Below are positions 5,389 to 11,387 of a stretch of DNA of 11,387 nucleotides, piece by piece. Made by a program: the position numbers and the translations under genes. The stretch's first letter is position 1. Each line of letters starts with the position of its first letter. Source of the stretch: an uncultured Lachnospiraceae bacterium (GTDB lineage: Bacteria > Bacillota > Clostridia > Lachnospirales > Lachnospiraceae); assembly GCA_934376945.1 (NCBI GenBank), contig CAKRPI010000074.1:1-11387 (forward strand), written 5' to 3'. The notes under the pieces were generated by a model. It was not told the DNA's origin, did no database searches, and saw nothing but the letters and a program-made list of their open reading frames with translations.

Positions 5389-7050
5389 TTACATCAGCCG
5401 GTATCTGCACAGGCAAGCAAGTATTTCCTGTTTTCTTACCATTGCTGCCGGTCCGGCTCCATAATTTTTTGGCGTGATACTCAGAATTCCTTCCCTCTTC
5501 AGTTTCATTGACATTTCTTCTGCCAACTGATCCGGTGTCTTTCTTCCGTCTGCTGTTTTTGTCAGTATGTACTGAAGGATATAACCAAGGGCTGCTGTCT
5601 GGCTCTCGTCAACCACCTGCTCCAGATAGCGCAGGTCAATCTCGGATTTATCAATACTTAAAGAATCCCAACCGTGAACACGAATTTTTTCGATCTCTTT
5701 TTTTTGCGCCGGTCTGCGTAGCCATTTCACCGCCTTTGCTTTTTCTTCTTTTAATTCCTGTGCAAGTGCATGTGCCTTTTCGGTCACATCATATACCCGG
5801 TAACAGTCCATTTGTAAAACGGTATCTGCCACAGAAAGATAATCTCCTGAGCTGCCTGCCGCCAGAACTGTCGATATTCCAAGATCCTGATACAGACTTC
5901 GAATTTTCCGTATAAACGGCGTAATCGGTTCTTTTTCATCTGATACCAGCTGTGCCATACGATCATCACGTACCATAAAATTTGTTGCAGAGGTATCTTC
6001 ATCGATCAGCAGCACACTGCTTCCCGCTGCCAGAGCTTCCACAGTATTTGCTGCCTGCGATGTACTTCCACTGGCATTCTCTGTCGTAAAGTCTGCCGTA
6101 TCTGCATTTGTCGGTAGATGATTGATAAACATCGATATGTCTTCTCCATGAATACTACGTCCTTCCTCTGCCCGAAGCTTAAACGCTGTCTCATCCGTAA
6201 TCACATATTCTCTTCCGTCTCCTGATATATGATCGTATACTCCACGTTCCAATGCCTTTAACAGCGTGGACTTTCCATGAAATCCACCGCCCACTATCAC
6301 CGTGATTCCACGTCGTATTCCCATTCCGCGTTTTGCACCTCCATGCGGCAGCTGCAATGTCACTGCAAGGCTTTGCGGACTCTCAAATGGAACTGCTCCC
6401 TCCATCTTTTTCTGCGAAATCCCACTTTCTCTCGGAAGAACAGAGCCATCAGCGACAAAAGCTGCCAGCCCAAGCCGTGTCAGCTCCTGTCGGATAAAAT
6501 TCTGATCATCTGCCAACTCTACCGCCTTCTTCAATTCTGCTAAAAGCTGCGGTTTTACACGAAAAGTGCGCTCCGCTACTTCAGGCAGCACTTCGAATAA
6601 AAGTGCTTCCAGCTCTCCCGCTGCTATTGTACGCCCAAACGCCGGAAATCCAACTTCAATCCGTGCTTCGATTACAGATGACGTAATGCACATAGCCGTA
6701 CGCTCCAGAATCTCCTGTCCCGTACGGCACGCTGTAACCATCCCACTTTTTCCTGAGCCGCGTCTCTGTCCTTTTACGACACTGTAAAGATTCCGATGTA
6801 GTCTGCGAAGCAGTGTATCTTCAATCGCTGTTTTTCGATATTTTTCACAAAACAGTTCTTCTGGTATGTTTTTCTGATTTTTGTATACAATCCGCACCCG
6901 AGACGGAGTTGCAAACGGATCCCCCTGTACATGATCAATGCACAGACGGTACACTCCAAATTCATATTCTCCTTCCAGAATCTTATACGCTTTATATCCT
7001 TTATGATCGATCTGGTGCAGCTGACGCCGCAGTTCTTCGCTTGATTTCAT
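5389..7050 (-). CDS. Predicted ATPase of the ABC class (COG3044-type)
   Basis: The 553-residue protein matches what I know of the poorly characterised family 'predicted ATPase of the ABC class', related to the trypanosome RNA-editing factor MRB1590. A family-specific N-terminal region (about 1-240, with GSGKSG at 98-103) precedes an ABC-like nucleotide-binding core: Walker A GGGFHGKST (254-262), signature-like ASGSTSQAANTVEAL (326-340), Walker B VLLIDEDTSA (346-355), and AAGSSGDY (397-404) where ABC ATPases have the H-loop. There are no membrane segments, so it is not a transporter subunit. Substrate and pathway are unknown; nucleic-acid binding is only an inference from MRB1590. The start at 7050 follows GAGGAAG. 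It lies upstream of the ZTP-regulated purine operon in the same direction, but that operon has its own promoter. Tandem 14-bp repeats precede its ribosome-binding site. Confidence 0.9.
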   Translation of the reverse strand: MKSSEELRRQLHQIDHKGYKAYKILEGEYEFGVYRLCIDHVQGDPFATPSRVRIVYKNQKNIPEELFCEKYRKTAIEDTLLRRLHRNLYSVVKGQRRGSGKSGMVTACRTGQEILERTAMCITSSVIEARIEVGFPAFGRTIAAGELEALLFEVLPEVAERTFRVKPQLLAELKKAVELADDQNFIRQELTRLGLAAFVADGSVLPRESGISQKKMEGAVPFESPQSLAVTLQLPHGGAKRGMGIRRGITVIVGGGFHGKSTLLKALERGVYDHISGDGREYVITDETAFKLRAEEGRSIHGEDISMFINHLPTNADTADFTTENASGSTSQAANTVEALAAGSSVLLIDEDTSATNFMVRDDRMAQLVSDEKEPITPFIRKIRSLYQDLGISTVLAAGSSGDYLSVADTVLQMDCYRVYDVTEKAHALAQELKEEKAKAVKWLRRPAQKKEIEKIRVHGWDSLSIDKSEIDLRYLEQVVDESQTAALGYILQYILTKTADGRKTPDQLAEEMSMKLKREGILSITPKNYGAGPAAMVRKQEILACLCRYRLM

Positions 7051-7064
7051 GATGTAACTTCCTC

Positions 7065-7106
7065 TTTTTTATTTACGCTTTTTTATTTACGCTTTTTTAT
7101 TTACGC
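7065..7106. repeat. 14-bp tandem repeat, three copies, before the ATPase gene
   Basis: TTTTTTATTTACGC is repeated perfectly at 7065-7078, 7079-7092 and 7093-7106, followed by a degenerate fourth unit. It lies immediately upstream of the ribosome-binding site of the ATPase gene, in its presumed leader or promoter. Copy number could vary by slippage. Confidence 0.85.
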
Positions 7107-7643
7107 TTTTTCATTTCTGTTTTTTATTTTTTATATGTTTCTTTTCTGTCCCTTTTTCTTAGCACTTTCTTTTGTTTTCTTGCTGTTCTCTGTAAAACGG
7201 ACATTCACAATCCGCTTAGTGCTCCGCACACTTGAAGCGTGGGAACGCTTATCTGCGTTCAAACGCACGTTTGCTCTATTTTCGACTTCTTCATTTATGC
7301 TGATGATGCTAGGGTCAAAAGCCTGAAACCACGATGTGCTTGCACAGGAATAGTCCTATAGCTTAATGACTCGCCCCGATATGAGCATGAAAGTGGAGCG
7401 CAAGCGTAAAGCGGACATTCACGATATGCGAATACCAGGCAAAATTGTGGAAATACGGAGTACGGAACAATCCGTAAGGCATCCTTTGACCTTAACATCC
7501 TTTGACCTTAACATCATTTTATCACACTATCTTCTATAGCAAAACCATAAAATAATGTGATCCGGATCGATGCAGTATTTTTCTATATCCTCTTTTGTCT
7601 TATAGCTGCCTTATAGCTTTCAGCACTCAACGCAGCGATTCTC
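7107..7643. other. Gene-poor intergenic region with scattered repeats
   Basis: No convincing coding region was found between spoVAB and the ATPase gene. Visible structure: a 20-bp direct repeat with two mismatches, GTAAAACGGACATTCACAAT (7192-7211) and 7406-7425; a hairpin AAGCGT-GGGA-ACGCTT (about 7234-7249); a hairpin TACGGA-ACAA-TCCGTA (about 7461-7476); a 16-bp perfect tandem repeat ATCCTTTGACCTTAAC (7481-7496 and 7497-7512); and a 9-bp tandem repeat CTTATAGCT (7599-7607, 7610-7618). The look is that of dispersed intergenic repeats or remnants of a mobile element, but no ends or transposase fragment could be recognised. No clear terminator for spoVAB and no clear promoter for the ATPase gene were seen. 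Confidence 0.55.
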
Positions 7644-8063
7644 TCATCCTTTTCCCCATCTCATATAAAAATGTAATAAGCTCCCAAGAGTCTTCCCTGC
7701 TGCCAGAAAAATCACGATCCAGCCTGTTCCTTTTGCGATTCCAAGCCTTCTGCAGTATACAGGAAACACATTCACGATCTCGGCCAGTGCCATGATCCAG
7801 CCGCCAACAAATATTCCCATAAATCCCCCTGCAAATATCAGTATCCAACTGCCAAGCGGAATTTTTATTTTATATACCGTCAGGATCGTACCGATAATTG
7901 TTCCAAGCAAAATCGCATTTTCGCTCGCGCAAATATGTGCGGCCGTATGCGAAATACCTATGAATCTCGTGATAATTCCAAGCCCGACCATCAGAGCCAC
8001 CACACCGCCTGCCACAATGAAACCAGAGGCAAACCCTGTCACTGCCGCCAATACCTCACCCAT
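7644..8063 (-). CDS. spoVAB: Stage V sporulation protein AB
   Basis: SpoVAB is a small integral membrane protein of the SpoVA group, which moves Ca-dipicolinic acid into the forespore and out at germination. The 139 residues are nearly all hydrophobic and can form four or five membrane helices, for example FASGFIVAGGVVALMVGLGI, AILLGTIIGTILTVY and WILIFAGGFMGIFVGG. Length and the pattern GEVLAAVTGFASGFIVAGG with SHTAAHI fit the family. GGAGAAG lies seven bases before the ATG at 8063. It follows spoVAA by 117 bp in the same direction, as in the Bacillus operon order AA-AB. The genes usually next in Bacillus (spoVAC, AD, AE) are absent here, since the downstream 590 bp carry no gene. AA and AB are dispensable or missing in many clostridia, so this pair may act with spoVAC-AD-AE encoded elsewhere. 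Confidence 0.88.
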   Translation of the reverse strand: MGEVLAAVTGFASGFIVAGGVVALMVGLGIITRFIGISHTAAHICASENAILLGTIIGTILTVYKIKIPLGSWILIFAGGFMGIFVGGWIMALAEIVNVFPVYCRRLGIAKGTGWIVIFLAAGKTLGSLLHFYMRWGKG

Positions 8064-8180
8064 TTTTTCACTTCTCCGTTTTCTTTATAAAATGAAAATT
8101 TTTAATCTGCTTTGTGACCAATTTATTCTGTTTTTTGTGTTTTACCATTTTGCTATAGTTTCATGTTTTAATTTTGTACT

Positions 8181-8837
8181 TCAGTTATGTCTTTCTTTTC
8201 GGTTTCCTGACTCAATAATTGTTGTATCGACCTCATCCTCATACGTACGCATCTCAACCTCAAGCGGTGTCGGATCCGTACTGCCCTTTTTCTTTGCAAA
8301 ATGGTGAAAAAAAATCAAGATACCAAGTCCCACACCAATCGAATATGACACTTCGAGAATCGTGAATCCATTTGATCTCTTACCTGTAAAAGTTTCATAC
8401 AGCTGTGAAAACAAGGTTGTTACACCGATATCGTTATTGAATGCCATAATTGAAAACGATGCACCAAAAAAAGAAAGAATGCAGACAAATGCTGTTTTTC
8501 CAAACTCAAACAGCTCCGGACACTTTTTTGGTTTTTCCACTGTAATAATAAAGTCTGCTTCTCCGAGATTATTGATTTCCAGTGAGGGAAACTCTTTTTC
8601 AATCGTTTTAATCACATCGATAATATTAAATACGTATCTCCCCGGTCCTTTTACGATTTCCGTCGGAAGACGCAGTGCTTTCACCTTATTCTCGATCGGC
8701 TTTGCAGCACAGCTTAGCACCGCGATATCCTTCAGATGAACTTGCTTCTCTTTCACCTGCACATTTTTATCTATTTTTAAATACAAAGTATCCGCCATTT
8801 TATTTTTCCTTTCCTGTTCCGGATTTCTATCCTTCAT
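8181..8837 (-). CDS. spoVAA: Stage V sporulation protein AA
   Basis: SpoVAA is a membrane protein of the SpoVA dipicolinic-acid channel complex. The 218-residue product has a soluble N-terminal domain (about 15-105, starting TLYLKIDKNVQV and containing VHLKDIAVLSC), one hydrophobic helix at about 115-133 and a second at about 158-180, then a charged tail. This arrangement and the YLKIDKN...DIA pattern fit the family; B. subtilis SpoVAA is about 206 residues. Two starts are possible: ATG at 8837 with a strong AAGGAGA site, and ATG at 8798, preceded by AGGAAAGGA, giving 205 residues and closer family length. I kept the upstream one because of its Shine-Dalgarno. It starts 25 bp after the stop of a small upstream gene, probably the same operon. 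Confidence 0.88.
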   Translation of the reverse strand: MKDRNPEQERKNKMADTLYLKIDKNVQVKEKQVHLKDIAVLSCAAKPIENKVKALRLPTEIVKGPGRYVFNIIDVIKTIEKEFPSLEINNLGEADFIITVEKPKKCPELFEFGKTAFVCILSFFGASFSIMAFNNDIGVTTLFSQLYETFTGKRSNGFTILEVSYSIGVGLGILIFFHHFAKKKGSTDPTPLEVEMRTYEDEVDTTIIESGNRKERHN

Positions 8838-8841
8838 TGTA

Positions 8842-8848
8842 TCTCCTT
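8842..8848 (-). promoter_or_regulatory. Ribosome-binding site deciding the spoVAA start
   Basis: AAGGAGA on the minus strand, followed by TACA and ATG at 8837, is close to an ideal Shine-Dalgarno. It competes with AGGAAAGGA (8815-8807) ahead of the in-frame ATG at 8798, so two forms of SpoVAA differing by 13 N-terminal residues are possible. Confidence 0.6.
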
Positions 8849-8862
8849 CGTTTTACCTTCCT

Positions 8863-9186
8863 TCATTTTATCTTGTTTTCGCCTATTGCTGGTTTATCTC
8901 TTATTTCACTCCTGATACTTTCAGCTTTTACTGCGGCTGATTCTGATGAATCTGATGTTCGCCTAATCTCGGTTGCTTCCCACGTTTCCTTTTCCGTCAT
9001 TCTTTCAGTCTCTTCCTTTCGTCCCCTGCCTGCTGTGCCAAGATCAATGATTAGATTTCTGCCCCCTGCCAGCACTGCATTGTCCCGTGGATTTTCTGCA
9101 TCCTTCGAAAAATACCAGGCCACTCCTGCACAGATAATCAATGCTGCCAGAAAAATAATGTAACGTCTGAATGGCTCTTTTTCCAT
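8863..9186 (-). CDS. Small single-TM protein upstream of spoVAA, function unknown
   Basis: I do not recognise a family. The 107-residue product starts MEKEPFRR, has one N-terminal membrane helix (about residues 9-26, YIIFLAALIICAGVAWYF), then a polar, strongly charged tail rich in Glu, Arg, Lys and Ser that looks disordered. There is no lipobox with small residues before the Cys and no obvious signal-peptidase site, so a membrane-anchored protein is likely. ATG at 9186 is preferred over ATG at 9252: it follows GGAG at suitable spacing, and the longer form would translate the terminator of the neighbouring gene. It ends 25 bp before spoVAA in the same direction. A sporulation role is inferred from position only. 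Confidence 0.68.
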   Translation of the reverse strand: MEKEPFRRYIIFLAALIICAGVAWYFSKDAENPRDNAVLAGGRNLIIDLGTAGRGRKEETERMTEKETWEATEIRRTSDSSESAAVKAESIRSEIRDKPAIGENKIK

Positions 9187-9211
9187 TTTCCACACTCCGT
9201 TCTTTTTTTGA

Positions 9212-9241
9212 TAGTATTTCCGAATCTGTACAAAAAAATCC
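9212..9241 (-). promoter_or_regulatory. Possible sigma-G promoter of the spoVAA unit
   Basis: On the minus strand AATACTA (9218-9212) matches the sigma-G -10 consensus CATWHTA at 6 of 7 positions, and GGATT (9241-9237) matches GHATR at 3 of 5, with exactly 18 bases between. spoVA in B. subtilis is a sigma-G operon. The site overlaps the T-tract of the upstream gene's terminator, so it is weakly supported. Confidence 0.3.
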
Positions 9242-9280
9242 CCTGAAAACACTTCCGATTGGAAGAATCTCCAGGGGGAT
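9232..9280 (-). terminator. Rho-independent terminator of the surface-protein gene
   Basis: Read leftwards, ATCCCCCTG (9280-9272) pairs with CAGGGGAT (9245-9238) with one bulged C, the inner TTCC and GGAA (9264-9261/9256-9253) close a 4-nt loop, and the stem runs into seven Ts (9238-9232). It lies about 40 bp after the stop at 9322. Confidence 0.88.
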
Positions 9281-9321
9281 CTGATACTTTTATAATTGTT
9301 CTGAATGTTTACATTATTTGT

Positions 9322-11387
9322 TTATTTCACGGTTACCGTCACAGTCGTTGATACACCATTTCCTGCGCGTACATAAATCCTGCAGCTTCCTTTTCCAACA
9401 GCGGTGACTACACCGTCCTTCGAAACAGTCGCAACCTTGCTGTTGCCTGTTGCATACATCAGTTCTGCCGTATGTTTAAGCAAAATTCCCTTGGAATTGC
9501 TCAGCACCACTTTTCCGGTGATTTTCCTCGTCGCTCCTGCTTTCAATGTCATACTCTTTGGATTTACGCTTATACTTTTTACATTTGTATATTTTCCGCC
9601 TGCTGTTACACTGTGAACCTCATTGGATGTTTTCAGGACTACCTTTTTCCCGTTTACAATCCGATATGCCTTTACACAATAACGATATGGTTTGCCAGAA
9701 GCAAGACCACTTTGTGTCCATCCTGTTCCAGTCGCGGATATCGTCTTTAACAACTTAAAACTTTTTCCACACGGTGCTCCATATACCATATATCCAGAGG
9801 CACTCGGTATTTTGTTCCAGGAAAGCTTATTACTTGTTTTTCCTGCTAATGCCTGAAGGCGAAGTACCGTACTGTCTTTTACTGTCACCACGCAAGAGGC
9901 CTTTACACTTTGATTTTCCCGGCTGATACAAGTGATCGTAACTGTTCCGAGACCAACTGCTGTGATTTTTCCATTTGAAGACACCTTCGCAATCTTAGTA
10001 TCAGAGGAAACCCACTTCACTGCTGTAACTCCGGTTTTTACAACCTTCAAAGTTGCATCCTTTCCGTATTGCAGTGTCAACTTCGAAGGTGATACTGCAA
10101 TTTTGGGCATTACACAGCTTACCACAGAAGATTTTTTTATGGTAACTTTTTTTCCCGCTGACATCCGATATGCCTGTACATAATAGCGATATGTTTTTCC
10201 TGCAGTCAGGCCATCATTTCTCCATGTTGTCACATTGGAAACTGTTTTTATCAGTTTGTAACCCTCTTTTCCTGTCTCCATCCGGTAAATCTGATATCCT
10301 GATGCACTTGGGATCTTATTCCAGATAACTTTTGTACTTGTACCAGAAATGGCATTTACTGTTGCTTTCAATACGGTACTGTCCACTACCGTTACTTCAC
10401 ACGTTGCTTTTACGTTTTCATCTGCCTTGTCTGCGCAGGTTATGACTGCAGTACCAAGTCCGACTGCGGTGACTGTTCCATCTGCTGCTACAGTTGCGAC
10501 AGCATTATCGGAGGAGGTCCATGTCATTTCTTTTACATTAACCACTTTTGCGGTCAACTTTTTCTGACTGCTGAACTCAAGGCTCAGCTTTTCCTCATTC
10601 AAAGTGATGGAGGAAGCTTCTTTCTCCCACACTGCATACAGTGTTTTGCTCTGGTTTTCCTCACCTACGGCGATGCGGACCTCGTCGCCTGCCACATATT
10701 TTACTTCCGTTGCATCTGCGCTCTCGGCCCAGCCCTGGAAGAGGTAGCCCGGTCTTACCGGCTTGCTGTCTGTTACCTTGAATACGGCTACTCCATTTGC
10801 CGTGGTCTCCTCCTGCTCTGCCGGTACGGAGGTCACTCCGCTTCCGTTTCCGTCATATTTCAACTTGTAGGTATAGCTTTTCTTTGCTACCAGGTAGAAG
10901 CTGTTGTACGGACTCTGCACGCCTCCCTGCATGAAGGTATTGTCCAGCCCGAATACGCTCTGGTTTGTTCCCGGATTCTTCGTGATCCCTACGATCTCCC
11001 AGCCTTCCTCTACGGTAAAACTGGATACATCTGCCGCCTTTACCACGTCATTGTATTTTACCTGATGGCTCGTGTACTTGCTGTGCTCACTCTTATTCCG
11101 GCATGTTACGGTTACAGTTTTCCTGCTTGCCTCATCCACGCGGTAGCCTTTTTCCAGGCTGTTGTCCATATACTCTACGTATACGTTGATCTCTGTATCT
11201 TCCTGCGGACCCACCATCGCGGATTTCCACACTGCATACAGTGTTTTGCTCTGGTTTTCCTCACCTACGGCGATGCGGACCTCGTCGCCTGCCGCATATT
11301 TTACTTCCGCTGCATCTGCGCTCTCGGCCCAGCCCTGGAAGAGGTAGCCCGGTCTTACCGGCTTGCTGTCTGTTACCTTGAATACGG
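9322..11387 (-). CDS. Large surface protein with InlB-type, BIG2 and FN3 repeats (5' end outside window)
   Basis: The frame is open from the window edge to TAA at 9324-9322, giving 687 visible residues; ATG at 11232 is internal, because the codons upstream continue a repeat. Domain order from the visible N-terminus: end of an InlB B-repeat-like unit (FQGWAESADA...TLYAVW, ending near 11227), a spacer, a second such unit (about 10881-10627), BIG2 (10617-10380), FN3-like (10371-10110), BIG2 (10104-9876), FN3-like (9867-9610) and a last BIG2-like domain (9585-9325). The BIG2-FN3 pair recurs every roughly 170 residues with shared TAVGLGT and WNKIPSASGY. No LPXTG or C-terminal membrane anchor is present, so it is secreted or held by an unseen N-terminal part. 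Likely an adhesin or wall-associated protein; ligand unknown. Its terminator follows at 9280-9232. Confidence 0.85.
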   Translation of the reverse strand, partial: VFKVTDSKPVRPGYLFQGWAESADAAEVKYAAGDEVRIAVGEENQSKTLYAVWKSAMVGPQEDTEINVYVEYMDNSLEKGYRVDEASRKTVTVTCRNKSEHSKYTSHQVKYNDVVKAADVSSFTVEEGWEIVGITKNPGTNQSVFGLDNTFMQGGVQSPYNSFYLVAKKSYTYKLKYDGNGSGVTSVPAEQEETTANGVAVFKVTDSKPVRPGYLFQGWAESADATEVKYVAGDEVRIAVGEENQSKTLYAVWEKEASSITLNEEKLSLEFSSQKKLTAKVVNVKEMTWTSSDNAVATVAADGTVTAVGLGTAVITCADKADENVKATCEVTVVDSTVLKATVNAISGTSTKVIWNKIPSASGYQIYRMETGKEGYKLIKTVSNVTTWRNDGLTAGKTYRYYVQAYRMSAGKKVTIKKSSVVSCVMPKIAVSPSKLTLQYGKDATLKVVKTGVTAVKWVSSDTKIAKVSSNGKITAVGLGTVTITCISRENQSVKASCVVTVKDSTVLRLQALAGKTSNKLSWNKIPSASGYMVYGAPCGKSFKLLKTISATGTGWTQSGLASGKPYRYCVKAYRIVNGKKVVLKTSNEVHSVTAGGKYTNVKSISVNPKSMTLKAGATRKITGKVVLSNSKGILLKHTAELMYATGNSKVATVSKDGVVTAVGKGSCRIYVRAGNGVSTTVTVTVK
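10627..10787 (-). repeat. 161-bp intragenic repeat, copy 1 (partner 11227-11387)
   Basis: Positions 10627-10787 match 11227-11387 with only two differences (10694/11294 and 10710/11310), at an offset of exactly 600 bp, or 200 codons. The right copy is cut by the window end, so the repeated unit may be longer. It encodes the InlB-type repeat unit. Confidence 0.95.
11227..11387 (-). repeat. 161-bp intragenic repeat, copy 2, cut by window end
   Basis: This is the partner of 10627-10787 (two differences). Its translation runs in frame through the window edge, showing that the surface-protein gene continues beyond it. Confidence 0.95.

Noticed and set aside
7295..7498. 67-residue minus-strand ORF in the intergenic region
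   Set aside because: Cys/Arg/Ser/Tyr-rich translation across repeats, with no ribosome-binding site or recognised family; probably repeat DNA by-product.
7481..7512. Possible CRISPR-like repeats
   Set aside because: Only two directly abutting 16-bp copies without spacers, and no cas genes; a plain tandem duplication.
9187..9252. Longer start (ATG at 9252) for the small TM protein
   Set aside because: The extra 22 residues would be encoded by the terminator hairpin of the surface-protein gene, and a better-placed ribosome-binding site serves ATG 9186.

Overview
The window looks like a chromosomal stretch from an anaerobic, spore-forming, low- to moderate-GC Firmicute, most likely a Lachnospiraceae-type Clostridium relative. 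The pointers are a spoVAA-spoVAB pair, a split PurH (separate IMP cyclohydrolase and AICAR transformylase) behind a ZTP riboswitch, a ROK protein of clostridial type, and a large BIG2/FN3 surface protein. No tRNA, rRNA, CRISPR array, transposase or phage gene was seen.

Layout. Positions 1-557 hold the C-terminal part of a ROK-family gene, followed by a hairpin and an AT-rich promoter and leader region. pyrG (CTP synthase, 794-2413) is the only other plus-strand gene. Everything from about 2640 to the right end reads leftwards: AICAR transformylase (2785-3963), PurO-type IMP cyclohydrolase (4253-4966), a ZTP riboswitch with its terminator and promoter (5244-5381), an ABC-class ATPase (5389-7050), a gene-poor stretch of about 590 bp, spoVAB (7644-8063), spoVAA (8181-8837), a small single-TM protein (8863-9186), and a repeat-rich surface protein cut off by the window end (9322-11387).

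How the parts work together. The ZTP riboswitch senses ZMP/ZTP, which accumulates when 10-formyl-THF is short. It should release transcription of the two genes for the last steps of IMP synthesis, AICAR to FAICAR to IMP. pyrG beside it makes this a nucleotide-synthesis neighbourhood. The spoVA genes belong to dipicolinic-acid handling in spores and are a separate unit.

Main unusual points. (1) Two copies of a small non-autonomous element with 18-bp terminal inverted repeats starting GTAA and apparent 8-bp target duplications (IS66-like features) sit exactly at the stop codons of pyrG and purO, in the same orientation relative to the gene. The shorter copy equals the longer one minus exactly 61 bp between two AAATGC repeats. 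(2) A modular palindromic element of about 160 bp, plus a partial second copy, lies between the riboswitch terminator and purO. (3) An extended -10 promoter followed within about 80 nt by a T-tailed hairpin (2641-2756, minus strand) could make a small RNA. (4) The surface-protein gene carries a 161-bp segment repeated exactly 600 bp apart with two differences. All statements come from reading the sequence; no database search was run.
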